DNA of 64,000 bases from Acestrorhynchus altus (Eukaryota > Chordata > Actinopteri > Characiformes > Acestrorhynchidae). The notes beneath the pieces were generated by a model. It had not been told where the DNA came from. It saw only the letters and a program-made list of their open reading frames with translations, and made no database searches. Each line of letters opens with the position of its first letter. The stretch's first letter is position 1. The stretch is from the NCBI GenBank assembly GCA_034509495.1, contig CM067524.1, forward strand, positions 2,178,456 through 2,242,455, in the 5' to 3' direction. The position numbers were made by a program, and so were the translations under genes. Positions 12,959 through 24,449 of the stretch are shown here, piece by piece.

Positions 12959-13857
12959 CTAAAATACAAAAAAAAATACTAAATACATTTCTAGATTCCC
13001 AGGTTCCCAGATTCCCAGGAAACTCATTGGTCATTCAGTGTTTATGGTTGAACAGACTGAAAAAATTACCAGCAAGAAGACATTTTACAGATTACCAGTA
13101 AGTTTGTTTATACTGGGTGAGTCACATTCATCCTGTGTCTTTTGACAGACCCTGTATTTGTTCTTATGCTGTATTTAATTGGATTGTTTCCACAGTATTG
13201 AACTATTGTAGTGCTGTTGTTATTCTGTGTTATATGGGGGGTATTTTTGTGAGATGGTTAATGCATTCCAGCGAGTAAAGCAGCCGAAGTATTAGTACGA
13301 TTACAGAAGCACCATAATAACATGAGAACAATAATAAAGAATGACCACCAGCAAGAATGACCACTCGGGGGTCACTTTAGGGTTCCTCACGTGAGGGACA
13401 AAGTGCTGTAAGTAACTTTCCACATCCTTTAAAGGGTCCTCATTGGTTAAACTGTTGCTCCTGGCTCTGATAGAGAACCTCACACCAATGTGTCTTCATG
13501 CACAGCTGCTCCAAGTAACAGGTCTGAAATTGATCGTGTGTGTGTGCTCGGAAGGCATGAGAGAAGCTCAGTGGATGACGGTAAAGGGCTCGAGTTGAAG
13601 CGTTTGGCCTCACAGGATTTTCAAAACGACAGCAGTTTTGACCGGCTGTTGCTGACTTGCTGTTGCTGTAGACACTTTCACACATTTTTAGACCTTCTGA
13701 ATCCAAAAAGTCACATGACTGAGAAGAAAGAGCTGGTGAAGAACAGAAGACAACAGCACAGTCAGCCCGGCCAGAAGCAGGCCTTTAAGATCCGTGGAAT
13801 ATTTCATTTGTTGCTCCTTAAGTAACACATTTCCTGCTCTAAAGTCAGCAGAACGGG
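12959..13857. other. Intergenic stretch upstream of GIMAP-like gene A
   Basis: No supported exon. It contains short open frames on both strands with no family similarity. It may hold the promoter of gene A. Confidence 0.4.
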
Positions 13858-13861
13858 GTGA

Positions 13862-13924
13862 TTGGAGTGCAGAAGTCAGTGTTATTGCGGGGAATATTTC
13901 AGTGAGGAGAGGCTTCAACGTTTG
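13862..13924 (+). other. Putative non-coding exon 1 of GIMAP-like gene A
   Basis: Ends in ggcttcaacgtttg followed by gtaagt. The equivalent 5' UTR exons of genes B (ending 19859), C (26471) and D (47188) end in cttcaacggctg or cttcagtggctg followed by gt. The shared 3' end and position suggest a homologous leader exon. Its 5' limit is not visible. Confidence 0.4.
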
Positions 13925-14155
13925 GTAAGTTCTCACATCACATTAAGAATTTGTCTTTCACACTTGCGGTTTAGATGGAACAACAGAATTACGTCTTCAG
14001 CCTTGTGTTTGCTGTGGTGGTGCTTCGTAGCTGTAAGTCAGCACTTAGATATTCAGTGTCTCTCAACCCTGGTCCTACAGGCACCCCTACCCTACACCTG
14101 ACTCACCTTAGTGAGGGAAAGTGAGATTTCACAGAAATCAGAAATGCACTGTCTC

Positions 14156-14157
14156 AG

Positions 14158-14215
<58 letters not shown>

Positions 14216-14471
14216 TTACTATTATTATAATTATTATTGTTATTATTATTACTATTATTACTAATATTATTATTATTACTATTATTATTATTATTATTAC
14301 TAGTATTATAATTATTATTACTATTATCATTATTATTATTACTATTATTACTAATATTATTATTATCATTATTACTATTATTATTATTATTATTATCATT
14401 ACTATTATTATTATTATTATTATTATTATTGTTATTATTATTACTATTATTACTAATATTATTATTATTAC

Positions 14472-14508
<37 letters not shown>

Positions 14509-14509
14509 T
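14156..14509. repeat. (ATT)n / (TAA)n microsatellite with inverted end
   Basis: About 350 bases of ATT/ATC trinucleotide repeat. The last 40 bases switch to ataata, so the end can fold back on the rest. Confidence 0.95.
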
Positions 14510-15262
14510 CATAAACAAAAATTAGGTTCCAGTCCAGCCCTGATCTGAACTATGAAAATATTCATCCCACAAACTCATGTATGGACTGAGCCGTCTCCAG
14601 ACCAGTGTAAGGAGTAACTGAGGTGTCCATCTCTCAGGAGCAGAAGGAGGACAATTCTAATCTACAGGAACAGCATGGATGCAGCAGTCTATGTTTAGCT
14701 TTCGTATTGTATTGTAGAAACACCACAGTTCAAGTCCAACCTTGGTTTTTATTTTGTCTGATGATTTACTGAAATGATCAAATGTAATTAGGTTTCTTGT
14801 TTTTTTTTTCAAATTTCACAGCCTGATGTGCAGGAGAAGAAATACAAATACAAAGCATTGAATATATCAATATTAAAATCCAAATTAAGATGAATACAAA
14901 ACATTCCTGTATTTAGAAACATCACACGAAGCAGTTATTACTGTGCACATACTCAATATTTATCAACGTTACATCCAGTTTCCAAGAGAGCAGCTCCATT
15001 TCAATTTTGGACGACCAAGGCTGTCTGAACATTATTGAACATTATTATTGAAAAAATCATTCCAGTTCAGTATTTATTGAAAGGCCTACAAACGGTTTGA
15101 AATGTCTTGAAATCAAACATCAAAACTTCTCTGAGTGAACGTTTCTTTTAGATTCATGACCAGGAAGAGTGAATATGTCTCCTCTCTTTGTCTGTCTCCT
15201 CCAATGGTTTGACTGGGACTTCAGGCTGCAATCTGATCCTGTATGAGAACAGGCTCCTAAAA

Positions 15263-15407
15263 ATGGCCCACAGATTTTGTGAGTTACATTTATAACAGAT
15301 TTTATTTAATACCTGTTTTCATTTTCTGACATCTAAGATGTTCTATACATTTTTAAATGCTCATGATGAACCAATGAAAATGCTCCAGAATGATTTTTAA
15401 ATCCAGA

Positions 15408-15441
<34 letters not shown>

Positions 15442-17994
15442 GATTTTTCTTTTTTACTGAAAGCTAAGAATGTAAGTTTTTGCTGTTTGTTTTCTGATAA
15501 AGTTTTCAGATTTTTTTTTTGTGACTGGTTTGATTTTTTTTTTTTTCGATTAATCGTGAATAATCACTATATATATACATTATGCATAATGTGTTGTCTT
15601 CTCATACTTTGCAGTTGATACATCCATAGAAGCAGGTAAGAAACTTCTAAAGTACTTTGGAAATTGGAGATACAAGAACTTTGTCACATTGACATGAAAT
15701 AATATGTGTAATATAATATATTCTATTACAGACTCCTATCCTGCTTTTGAGGAGCTGCACCTTGTGCTTATCGGCTGCCATTATGCAGGAAAAAATACGG
15801 TTGGGAATGCCATTCTTAGGAAACATCTGTTTCAGTTGAGGACAACATTTGAGAGACACAATGCGAAGAGAGAACGTGCCGTATTTGGAAGAAGGATTAC
15901 TATAGTGCGTGTGCCTGGATGGTCTGGAGACTTAGACCTTGAGCAGGGACAACCTGAAATCAATCAAGAGATACGAGATTGTATCAAGGAATTCAAAAAT
16001 GGTCCACATGTGATCATTTTATGTATAAGAGAAAGCTCAACTGTATCAAACAGAACCATGAAGACCCTGGAGAACCTTCTCACTGACAAAGTCTGGGATC
16101 ACACACTCATAGTATTTACCAAAGGAAAAATGCTGAAGACTGAAAACGTCGAAAAACACATAAAGGAGAAGAACTTGCAAGTGCTGTGGGAAACATGTGG
16201 GAAAAGATACCACATTCTCACAAAATGGCCAGGTTCGGAGCAGTCCAGGAAGCTGATTGAAGACATCGAGGAGATGGTTGCAAGAAAGACCACTTTCTTC
16301 ACCTTTTGCATACCAGAGACAAGGAGACCAGAAGAATTCCAAGCCGAAAAAGGAAAACTGCTGATGCGCATCCAGGAAAAGATGAAACTTCTGGACAGTG
16401 ACAGATCAAGGGATGTTACTAAAAGAGCAAGAGTGAATACTGAGAAAGAGAGGATGAAAGAGCTTCAAAAACACGTCGAAGAGAAACTTCTGCTTCAGTC
16501 TCAAATTTCAAGAGGACGGCCTTCGTCAATGTATAGCCACACAGATGGAGAATATAACACAACCTACGATGCCTTCGTGATTTCAAAGACCACGACACTG
16601 GAGCAAAGGTTCATGGAGCCGTCCTTTGACGCACCACCGGGTTTAGAGTTTAAGACGGACGAGTCAGTTCTGACAACACCACACCCTGAGACCTATGGTG
16701 GAGAATGCATGCTCTTTAGGAGTAAGTGTCAAAATAAACATTTTCTAAATCTTCATTAACACAGTTAATGTGCAATAAGACTAAAGGTAAAGATAAAAGT
16801 CTGATGTGTCAAAGGTTAAAGGACAGCATTGATGGCCTTTACTGCCGCTCGCTCTTCTAGAAACTGACCAAATACCAGAGTTTAGGTCTAATCACGATCC
16901 TTTTCATCTAATGAACATCTACTAAATTATTTAATAAAGGCATCCGACGTTTATGCCTTTACACACGTTTACACATTTGAATTGTCTTGGATGCAACTGC
17001 TTCCGTTCCACCTCTGCATTTCACCTGTCCACACACACCGATACACACACACAGGAGTGAATTCACACCATACGGGGCAGTGAGCACACATGCCCGGAGC
17101 GGTGGGCAGCCCTGTCCAGGGCACCTGGGGAGCAGCTGGGGAGTTAATCGTTGCTCAATAGCACTTGAATCATGTTCGGCCAGTTCAGGGATTTGAACCT
17201 TCCAGTCACAAGGCTGGTTCCCAAACCACCAGGCCATGGCTGCCCCAACGGTGGACTGAAACGGAGAAAAGATGCAGACCTTAAAGGCAGCAGTTACATT
17301 CAGAGTGAAAGACAAACTAGCTAAACAGGTCTTATAATAAAGTCATCCTGGAAATCTGTTTGTTTACTGACGAAAAAGAAACTCGTTGGGCTGTTAAAGA
17401 GTCTTTACTGAAGACTCTGGCATCGTACAAAATTACAGACACACAGGCAGGTTCTGACCACACTGACTCCGCGTTTCTTTGGTCGTCTCCACCAAGAGAA
17501 AAGTGGGACCCACCGCCATCCTGAGCGACTCAAAACAACACAACAGTCCAGCTTTCCTTCTTGGTGCCACTATTTTATGGACGGAGAAGCTGAGTGTGCG
17601 TGAATGTTTTTCAAATACATGTCTGCATATTTTATGAGGAACTGTTTTATGAACATGCTACGATTTTGTCGTTCTAGAACCTACTCTGGAATCGAGGCCA
17701 AGCCGTCAGGACCTGCGTGGTTGGGGTTGCGCTCTTGTCAGCGTTTTGGAAGAGCTGAAGGATCAACAGTTTGAGAACATGAAATGTAAAATCGGTTTCA
17801 GAAAAGAATGGAAAATTCCCAGAAGCAAACTGGATGGCAGCAGAGACGACGTAGCAGAACTGATGATTCAAAGCTGGGGTGAATACCAGTGCATCATCAA
17901 CATACGAGACATCATGAAGGACATCCCCCGCAATGACCAGGCCATAAAGAGTCTAATCATGCCGTTTCTGAGGGACATTGGACAGAGCTGGTAG
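15263..17994 (+). CDS. GIMAP-like gene A: AIG1-type domain plus pyrin (PYD)-like domain
   Basis: Proposed exons 15263-15278, 15615-15635, 15732-16721 and 17678-17994 join in frame to 447 aa. The AIG1 domain is recognised by its P-loop region (GCHYAGKN, N34 replacing Ser/Thr), GPHVIIL, a DHTLIVFT strand and a CGKRY G5-like box. G3 reads RVPGW instead of DTPG, and G4 lacks Asp (FTKGK). A basic, Glu-rich, probably helical linker follows. The last exon, reached by a phase-1 intron, encodes a PYD-like six-helix domain: LVSVLEELKDQQF, then IPRSKL, then AELMIQSWGE. The start is uncertain. The 16-nt first exon matches the length and phase of the paralogues but gives MAHRFF, without Gly2. An alternative start exon is 13975-14032. 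Function is inferred: an immune GTPase-like protein able to contact PYD partners. Confidence 0.8.
17000..17247 (-). mobile_element. tRNA-derived SINE copy 2 (reverse)
   Basis: Reverse-complement copy of the SINE at 4687. Its tRNA-like head is at the right (gaaccttccagtcacaaggctggttcccaaaccaccaggccatggctgcc). It lies in the intron separating the AIG1 exon from the PYD exon of gene A. Confidence 0.7.
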
Positions 17995-19330
17995 TCTGAA
18001 GAGCTAATATAGGCACCGGTGGCTGTTATTTAACATAGAAAAAGATCTGTTTTCAGTTACTGTATATAGTATGAAAGTGAATATTTCTATTTTTGACACT
18101 GTATGGTCAAAAGTATTGAGACACCTGCTCATTCTTTTTTGTCTTCTGATATCAAGGGTATCAAAAGAGTTATTTCTGCTTTTATTGGAGTTTTTGAAGT
18201 GTTGCTGTGAGGATATGATTGTATTCAGTGAAAACAGTGCTAGTGAGGTCAGGATGCTGGACAATCACCACCCCAGAGTGCTGTTATATATCTCAACAGG
18301 GGCCGAACATGCTATGTGTACTTTTGTACATACATCTGTGTCAGCAACGTACAGTAATGATAAACACACAGAATGCTCTTCATTGGCTGGTTCTGGAGTG
18401 TTAGAATACAGAAACCGCACCTGATTACTGATTCCTTTGTCTCTAGTTTCAGTTTGTCTCTTTGTAATGCGATGCCCACCCAGCTGCATACCAACCATTT
18501 TCACCACTGTCCTGTTTTCTGGCTTTGACCTTGTATTGCCCCGTTCTTCTGTACTCACTCTTTGGATTTGCCCCTTTTTTATTATTTGCTCGTTTATATT
18601 TGCTGTTTGGGCTCTGACCTCTCACCTGTTGCCTCTCCTTTGCTCATTGTTCTTTCCTCACGTCACTGCTCTTTGCCTAAATGCAAACTGTATTAAATAC
18701 ATTTGAAAATGTACAAAGATTCAAACCCGCTTTAGTTCAGATTGCATTTCGAATAATAAAAATCGAAGGCCATAATTCATTGAAGCAGTACATACTTTAA
18801 ACAAGGAGCATTTCATCATATTTCATGTAATCAAAGAAAGGCAGACACGTCTCCTTTAAACACCATGGAACTGAACACCACAGGAACACAACGGAAGTAC
18901 ACATACACTGAAGAACGCACAGGTTTTGTGGGACCAAGTAGGACAGCTGGCAAGTCAGACAGACAGTTCTGTAAAGGAAAACCATCAGCAAATCTTAAAA
19001 GCAACACTCAGCATCCTGAAAGCGTAGTGTCCCCGTGAGATCGAGCGTTTATAAAGGAAATTAAAAATGAGTGGTAAATGAGGTCATTAAAATAGGCACA
19101 AATGAGCAAATTCTCTTCTGACCGATTTTTCTGCCTCATTCCGTAAATCTTAACTCTACTCGAGGATAAATGTGAGACTGCTTGGACGCCAGATGCAAAG
19201 CCACCCTCCCCTCTTGTTGGCCAGGGATCACTGGGAGTGACCTAAAGCACCGTGATGGGCAGTGTGATGTCCTGGAATTGTGTGGTCAGTAGTGTCATTC
19301 TCTTGCCCTGTCAGTGTCATGAATGTGTTC
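17995..19330. other. Intergenic stretch between GIMAP-like A and B
   Basis: At 18098-18345 there is a copy of the dispersed element opening with actgtatggtcaaaagtattgagacacctgctcattc. The rest shows no supported gene. A TATTAAA-type poly(A) signal near 18690 might serve gene A, but this is weak. Confidence 0.4.
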
Positions 19331-19334
19331 TCCA

Positions 19335-19680
19335 GCCTCAAAAAAAAAAGCTGCATTCTGTAAACTGAGTGCTGGTCATCCAGCCCTGACCAGCTGAGAC
19401 GAGCTGGTCCTCCAGAGAGGAGTTGTACAGTCTGATGGCGTGAGGGTCTGTTTTAGGTCTGTTGGTCCTCCACTCTGGAAGGAGCAGTCTGTCACTGAAC
19501 AGGCTCCTCTGGGGGCTGATGATGGTGTGCAGAGGGTGACTGGCATCGTCCATCATGTCTAGTAAGCTCATTGTCGTCTTCTCTGCCACCATCCAGCTTC
19601 ACGCCAACTACAGAGCCAGCCCGCCTGATCAGTTTGTCCAGCCTGGATGTGTCCTTCTTGGAAACTACGGTAGAGTTGGA
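19335..19680 (-). pseudogene. LINE retrotransposon 3' ORF remnant
   Basis: The minus-strand frame encodes DMMDDASHPLHTIISPQRSL, then LFSDRLLLPEW and NRPKTDPHAIRLYNSSLEDQ. This is the usual C-terminal end of fish LINE reverse-transcriptase ORFs. It is truncated at its 5' side and not functional. Confidence 0.6.
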
Positions 19681-19689
19681 GGAATACCC

Positions 19690-19859
19690 TGCACTAACAC
19701 ATTGACAGGGAGGGGTGTTACTTCATTTCCTGCTGCACATCCTCATTTAAAGACAGTTGAGAGTGTGATCGGCCTGAGTTGAGAAGAACAGAGAAGAGAG
19801 CTGAGAGGAGCCAGTGAATGTTACTCGTTCGGTGAAGGTGTAGAATTCTTCAACGGCTG
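19690..19859 (+). other. Putative non-coding exon 1 and promoter area of GIMAP-like gene B
   Basis: Ends in agaattcttcaacggctg followed by gtgagaa. This resembles the leader-exon ends of genes C and D (cttcagtggctg followed by gtaagag). The start of the exon cannot be fixed. A 1.8-kb intron would separate it from the start-codon exon. Confidence 0.4.
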
Positions 19860-20084
19860 GTGAGAAAATGGACACGTCGGATTGAGCAACTGGTGTTTAC
19901 TCCAGTGCCGCACCGCTGAACTTTGATCATGACAGCGCTTGTGCGATTTACAGTCTGCAATCACACCAGGTACGTACCATTTTCACAAATAAGTCACAAA
20001 TAAGTCACTGGCAACAAATTGAAAGGGACAGTTTGTATTTTATACAGTGAACTAAACATTGGTGGGGGTCCCATCATTGCTGGA

Positions 20085-20560
20085 AAAAAAAGCCAGCTTA
20101 AACCAGCATGGATTTTAAAATGTTCAAGCTAGTTTAAAGCTGGTTTAGCTGCTTGACCAGCTTGTTCAAGCTGGTAGGAACTGGATGACTAGCTGGTCAG
20201 GGCTAGATTAACAGCTAGAACAGTTTGTCTGATAGACCAGACAAATCTCAGCTGGTCAGGGCAGAATGGTAGACCAGCCTGTCTCAGATGGTCGGGGCTG
20301 GATGGCCAGCTTGTCTCAGATGGTCAGAGCTTGTAAACCAGATCATCTCAGCTGGTCAGGGCACAATAGTAGACCACCCTATCTCAGATGGTAAGGGCTG
20401 GTAGACCAGCATGTCTCAGCTGCTCAGGAATGGATGGCCAGCTTGTCTTAGCTGGTCAGAGCTGGATGAATAGCCCATCTCAGATGGTCAGGGCTGGTAG
20501 ACCAGCTTGTCTCAGATGGTCAGGGCTGGTAGACCAGCTTCACCAGAGGATTAGCTTAAA
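20085..20560. repeat. Minisatellite of ~30-40 bp units (GCTGGTAGACCAGC-type)
   Basis: Degenerate tandem units such as gctggtagaccagcttgtct and cagatggtcagggctg are repeated about twelve times. The gctgg/ccagc words make each unit locally palindromic. A related but shorter stretch is at 37830-37960. Confidence 0.8.
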
Positions 20561-20739
20561 CACAACAGTGTGGTCATGTTCAGGTTCTAGATTATGTTCC
20601 ACTGAAAACTCCTGGTTGACTACACTACCCAGAATTCCACTCCATCTCAGGCCACAGTCACATGCCCTCAGCCCTCGTGATTCCTTTCAGATGTGTCTAC
20701 TTCAAGGTTTTTCTCAGAAACTATTCCTTTGGTTCCATT

Positions 20740-21225
20740 TCATCATAAAAATAAATAAATAATATTATACATTTATATTACATGAATAAATACATTTGTC
20801 ATGAAAATACTAATTTAATTAAAATCATGAATTTATTTCCACATTTCCCTGCGTCGTCTCTTATTCATGTTGTTTCTGTATTTATATCTTTATTTATTTA
20901 TATATTTATTAATTTCTATCTTTATTTGATCATTTCTGTGTTTCCGTATTTATGTATTCATGTTTTTATTCACTTCTTCATTCATATATTTATTCATTTA
21001 CTTCTGTATTTATTTATTCATATATTTTATACATTTATTTATTTTTATATTGATTCATTTTCTATCCACATTCATTTATTTATATCTTTATACATTTATT
21101 TATTCATATGTTTATTAATTTCTGTATTTCTCTATATGTTAATGAGGAAGGCGGTACTATCCTCACCTCATTAATATCCAGAAGCAGAAATAAATAAATA
21201 AATAAGTAAATAAATAAATAAATAA
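20740..21225. repeat. AT-rich low-complexity tract (ATTT/AAAT)
   Basis: Long run of imperfect atttatt and its complement. The 130-codon plus-strand frame through it encodes only Phe/Ile/Tyr-rich low-complexity sequence and is not a gene. Confidence 0.85.
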
Positions 21226-21645
21226 ATGTTGAGAAACAGAAACAACACAACTGTCATGTTCACTGACACTGAATGTGAGCGTGTTTGTGGAACTGGGAGT
21301 GGAGGACAGTACACGTCCACACAGTCTGGGGAAAGGACAAATACATGTGAATGTGAAGTCCACCGAATGCAAGGCCTAGTTTGTCATCAGTCACATGATT
21401 TTCGTGGTAATGACATGATTCCTAATAAATGAAGTTATATCTAAACAAACCTTGAGATTTAGTGCAGAATGACGATCCTCTGTCGACTGTGCTGTAAAAT
21501 AGTTTTGGTTACAGGACCAGAATAAAGCTTATGGTCCAGTAAAATATAAATATGGTAACTTCATTCAAAAATCAACCTAATAAGTTTGATTAAAGTTTAT
21601 GAAAATGTGCATCTATTTGAACGCTGTGTTTATTCCTTTACAGAC

Positions 21646-21660
21646 ATGGACTCTAAATAA
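21646..21660 (+). promoter_or_regulatory. Short upstream ORF in GIMAP-like gene B leader
   Basis: A four-codon uORF (ATG GAC TCT AAA, stop TAA) lies 33 bases before the main start, in the exon whose acceptor ends at 21643. The homologous exons of C and D lack this ATG, so the uORF is specific to gene B. Confidence 0.5.
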
Positions 21661-21692
21661 ACCACCTCTCATGTATTTGGCATCTCAGTACC

Positions 21693-21790
21693 ATGGGAAA
21701 TAAAAACTGTAAGTGTTATTCTGTATGTATAATAATACTAATTCTACTATGACTGACAAGAACAACAACAACAACAACAAAAACAACAAC

Positions 21791-21862
<72 letters not shown>

Positions 21863-23926
21863 TATACTTTGTTGCTTGTATTTATTTTTCTGAAAAGGGC
21901 AATAAATAAAATTACATTATTATTATTATTATTATTATTCAGAAAATGTAAATAAATAAACTACAATAATGATGTTTTTATTTACATCAGTTCAAAGTGC
22001 AAAAACAAATAAAAATGCTAGAACCGACTGTTTTCATATGTTCAAAGAGTGACTGAAAGTTATACTAAATGTAATTTTATGTTGATATTTTCAGCAAGAA
22101 AAAGAAACCATGATACCCTGGATGAGGAAGGTGAGGCTCATACATGCTTTGATATATCAAATGAATTTGGTGAAGTTTTGTTCTCTTAGTCAGGTTGTGA
22201 ACATTGTTTTACATTTATTTAAAGGTTTAATGGTATATAATGGTTTAAATTTTATTAATGAACATTGTTTTGTTTTGGGGCTCTTTTAGACATCGATTGC
22301 CCACTTTTTAAGGAGCTGCACCTCGTTGTCATTGGATGTCACGGTTCTGGGAAGAGTGACATAACAAATGCCATTTTCAGAAAAAACGTGTTTACATTTT
22401 GGACATCCTTAAAAAAACACGTTGAGAGAAAACGCACTGTGTTTGGAACCAAAGTAACTCTAGTCCGTGTTCCTGGCTGGTCAGGAGAATTAGGTTTAGG
22501 CCAAAAATACCGTGAGATAAGACAGGAAATTAAAGATGCAGTGAGATCGTCTGAAAAGGGACCTCATGCGATCATTCTGGCCGTTAATTTGAACTCCACG
22601 CTTCCAGTAACAACACAAGCCACCCTGGAAAAACTCCTTACTGAAAGATTCTGGGATCACACCATCATCGTCTTCACAGGGGGAATCAAAAAGATGCCCA
22701 GTCCAGAAAATCTATCAAAGCACATGAAGTCCCTGATTGATACATGCAGTAAACGGTACTGTCCCCTGCAGAGACCGAGCAGCTTCGAAAAGTCTAAAAA
22801 ACAGTTTGAAGACATGGTGCTGATGATCGCAGGGAAAGACCCCCTTCATTTCTCTGTGGATGAAAGTGAACAATATGACGAATCAGGTGAAAAGCAAAGC
22901 CTTTTAAGACGTTTAAGACAAAAAATCCAAAAACTTCAGGAATCTCAGACAAAATCAAGAGTGAAGAGGACTGAGTCAGTCATGGAAATAGCTCGTTTAG
23001 AAAACATAATTAGAATACATGGAGGTCTGGAGACAGAATCTCTTCAGTCTGAGGGAAGAAGCTCTGAAAGAGAAGAGAGGGCCATGGGGGCAGTTGCTGG
23101 AGTCCATCCTACAGAAGCATCAAGCCTGCTGAGATGTTCTGAGATGATATCTGAGAATAATCCAGCCCAGGGGGTCACGGAACCAACTGGAAATGTCCAG
23201 TGTAAGTATCACAGACATTGTAGAACAGAGTGCATATTAGCATTAGTATTTACTAGATTATGAGAGAACAATTATAGAAATGATCATTGCTTAACTAATG
23301 CTTCGGAGAGTGCAGTCAGGAGCAACCTGGTGGTTAGGGAACCAGCCTTGTGACTGGTTTGATTCCCTGAACTGGCAGGACAAGACTGAAATACCCTTGA
23401 GGCAATGCACTTAACTCCCCAGCTGCTCCCTGGCCACCATGGATAGGGCTGCCCACCACTCTGGCCAGGTGTACTCACTGCCCTCTAGTGTGTGGATGGT
23501 TTAAATGCAGAGGTCAGATTCCACTGTGTGAAGATTAAATAAATCTAATCCTCCAAACGTTTTCTGTTCCGTCTGAAAATGTACTTTTTTGATTGTGTTC
23601 ATTCAGGCGACTCCCATGAACCCACTCCCCAAGAGGTTGATCTCCGTGACTGGTATGGCTGCCTTGTGAACATCTTGGATGACTTAACTGAAGACCAGTT
23701 GAAGAAAATGAGAAACAAAATATGCAACATGAAGGATGACAGAATTCCGAGAGGGATTGTGGAAGACCAGAAATCTGTCAGACTAGTCGACGTCATGGTT
23801 GAACACTGGGGCGAAAAGAAATGCGTCCTCTACACAAGAGATCTTTTAAAGGAAATCCCACGAAATGACAAGAAAGTAAAAGATCTGGTTGTGCCTTTCC
23901 TGCTGAAGATTGGAGAGACGTGGTAA
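21693..23926 (+). CDS. GIMAP-like gene B: AIG1-type domain plus pyrin (PYD)-like domain
   Basis: Exons 21693-21708, 22095-22130, 22290-23201 and 23607-23926 give 427 aa. It starts MGNKNS, an N-myristoylation consensus (Gly2, Ser6) whose Ser codon is split by intron 1. This copy has a canonical P-loop, GCHGSGKS (K39, S40), unlike A, C and D. G3 is still RVPGW and G4 is FTGGIK, without Asp. GPHAIIL, WDHTIIVFT and the CSKRY box identify AIG1/GIMAP. A charged helical linker follows (RRLRQKIQKLQESQ). The last exon, via a phase-1 intron, begins with a Glu/Asp-rich spacer and then a PYD-like domain: ILDDLTEDQLKKMRNKI, RIPRG, VDVMVEHWGEKKC. Canonical mammalian GIMAPs have no death fold. A role in inflammasome or ASC signalling is inference. 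Confidence 0.87.
21762..21860. repeat. (AAC)n/(AAT)n microsatellite in gene B intron 1
   Basis: Trinucleotide tract that switches from aac to aat; a complementary att run follows at 21917-21940. Confidence 0.95.
23313..23545 (+). mobile_element. tRNA-derived SINE copy 3
   Basis: Same family as 4687-4910 (aacctggtggttagggaaccagccttgtgac and aactggcaggacaagactga). It lies in the AIG1-PYD intron of gene B, in the orientation opposite to the copy in the equivalent intron of gene A. The two insertions are therefore probably independent. Confidence 0.7.
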
Positions 23927-24289
23927 GAAGGCTGAAAGGGAGCTGGAAGGAAATGCTCAGGTAGTGACACAAGGAGTATCAGCCAAGCGGTGACTGCAAG
24001 GACAGCTACATTTCAACGACAGCACAGGACGCATGGAAGCAGGAGGAGACGGTGTGTGAAAAGAGGAAACAAGCAGGAAGGCAAAAAGGACTTAAACAGA
24101 CAGACTTTGAATTAAGTACAGTAAAGAAAGGCCTCCAGAAGATTCCCACAAAGTCTTCCTGAAAGACCACCATCTCATCAATGGCACAAATAGCTTATGG
24201 ACTGTTTAACTGTCATATTGATATTGGATGGAGGATGAGTTTACCCAGCAGCCTAGCTAATTAGAAGACTAATTAGTAACCTTAATTTG

Positions 24290-24295
<6 letters not shown>

Positions 24296-24345
<50 letters not shown>
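24296..24345. repeat. (TG)n microsatellite
   Basis: TG run in the probable 3' UTR or flank of gene B. Confidence 0.9.
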
Positions 24346-24347
<2 letters not shown>

Positions 24348-24432
24348 ATTTAAGGTAACTTTAGTTTTCTTATAATATATACACTGTATATTCAGAATTC
24401 CTACATATTTTCATATCCATATACTTAATACT

Positions 24433-24444
24433 AAATAAAAATAA
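24433..24444 (+). terminator. Poly(A) signal candidate for gene B
   Basis: Two overlapping AATAAA hexamers about 510 bases after the gene B stop codon. Confidence 0.4.
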
Positions 24445-24449
24445 AGTGT

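Noticed and set aside
13975..14032. Alternative first coding exon for GIMAP-like gene A beginning MEQQNY with a hydrophobic stretch
   Set aside because: It is in phase, but would need an intron of only about 50 bases after the leader exon, and the paralogues have a 16-nt start exon close to exon 2. Kept only as an alternative.
14156..14509. 81-codon Ile-rich minus-strand frame
   Set aside because: Translation of an ATT microsatellite.
20782..21174. 130-codon plus-strand frame
   Set aside because: Encodes only low-complexity Phe/Ile/Tyr repeats from an ATTT-rich tract.
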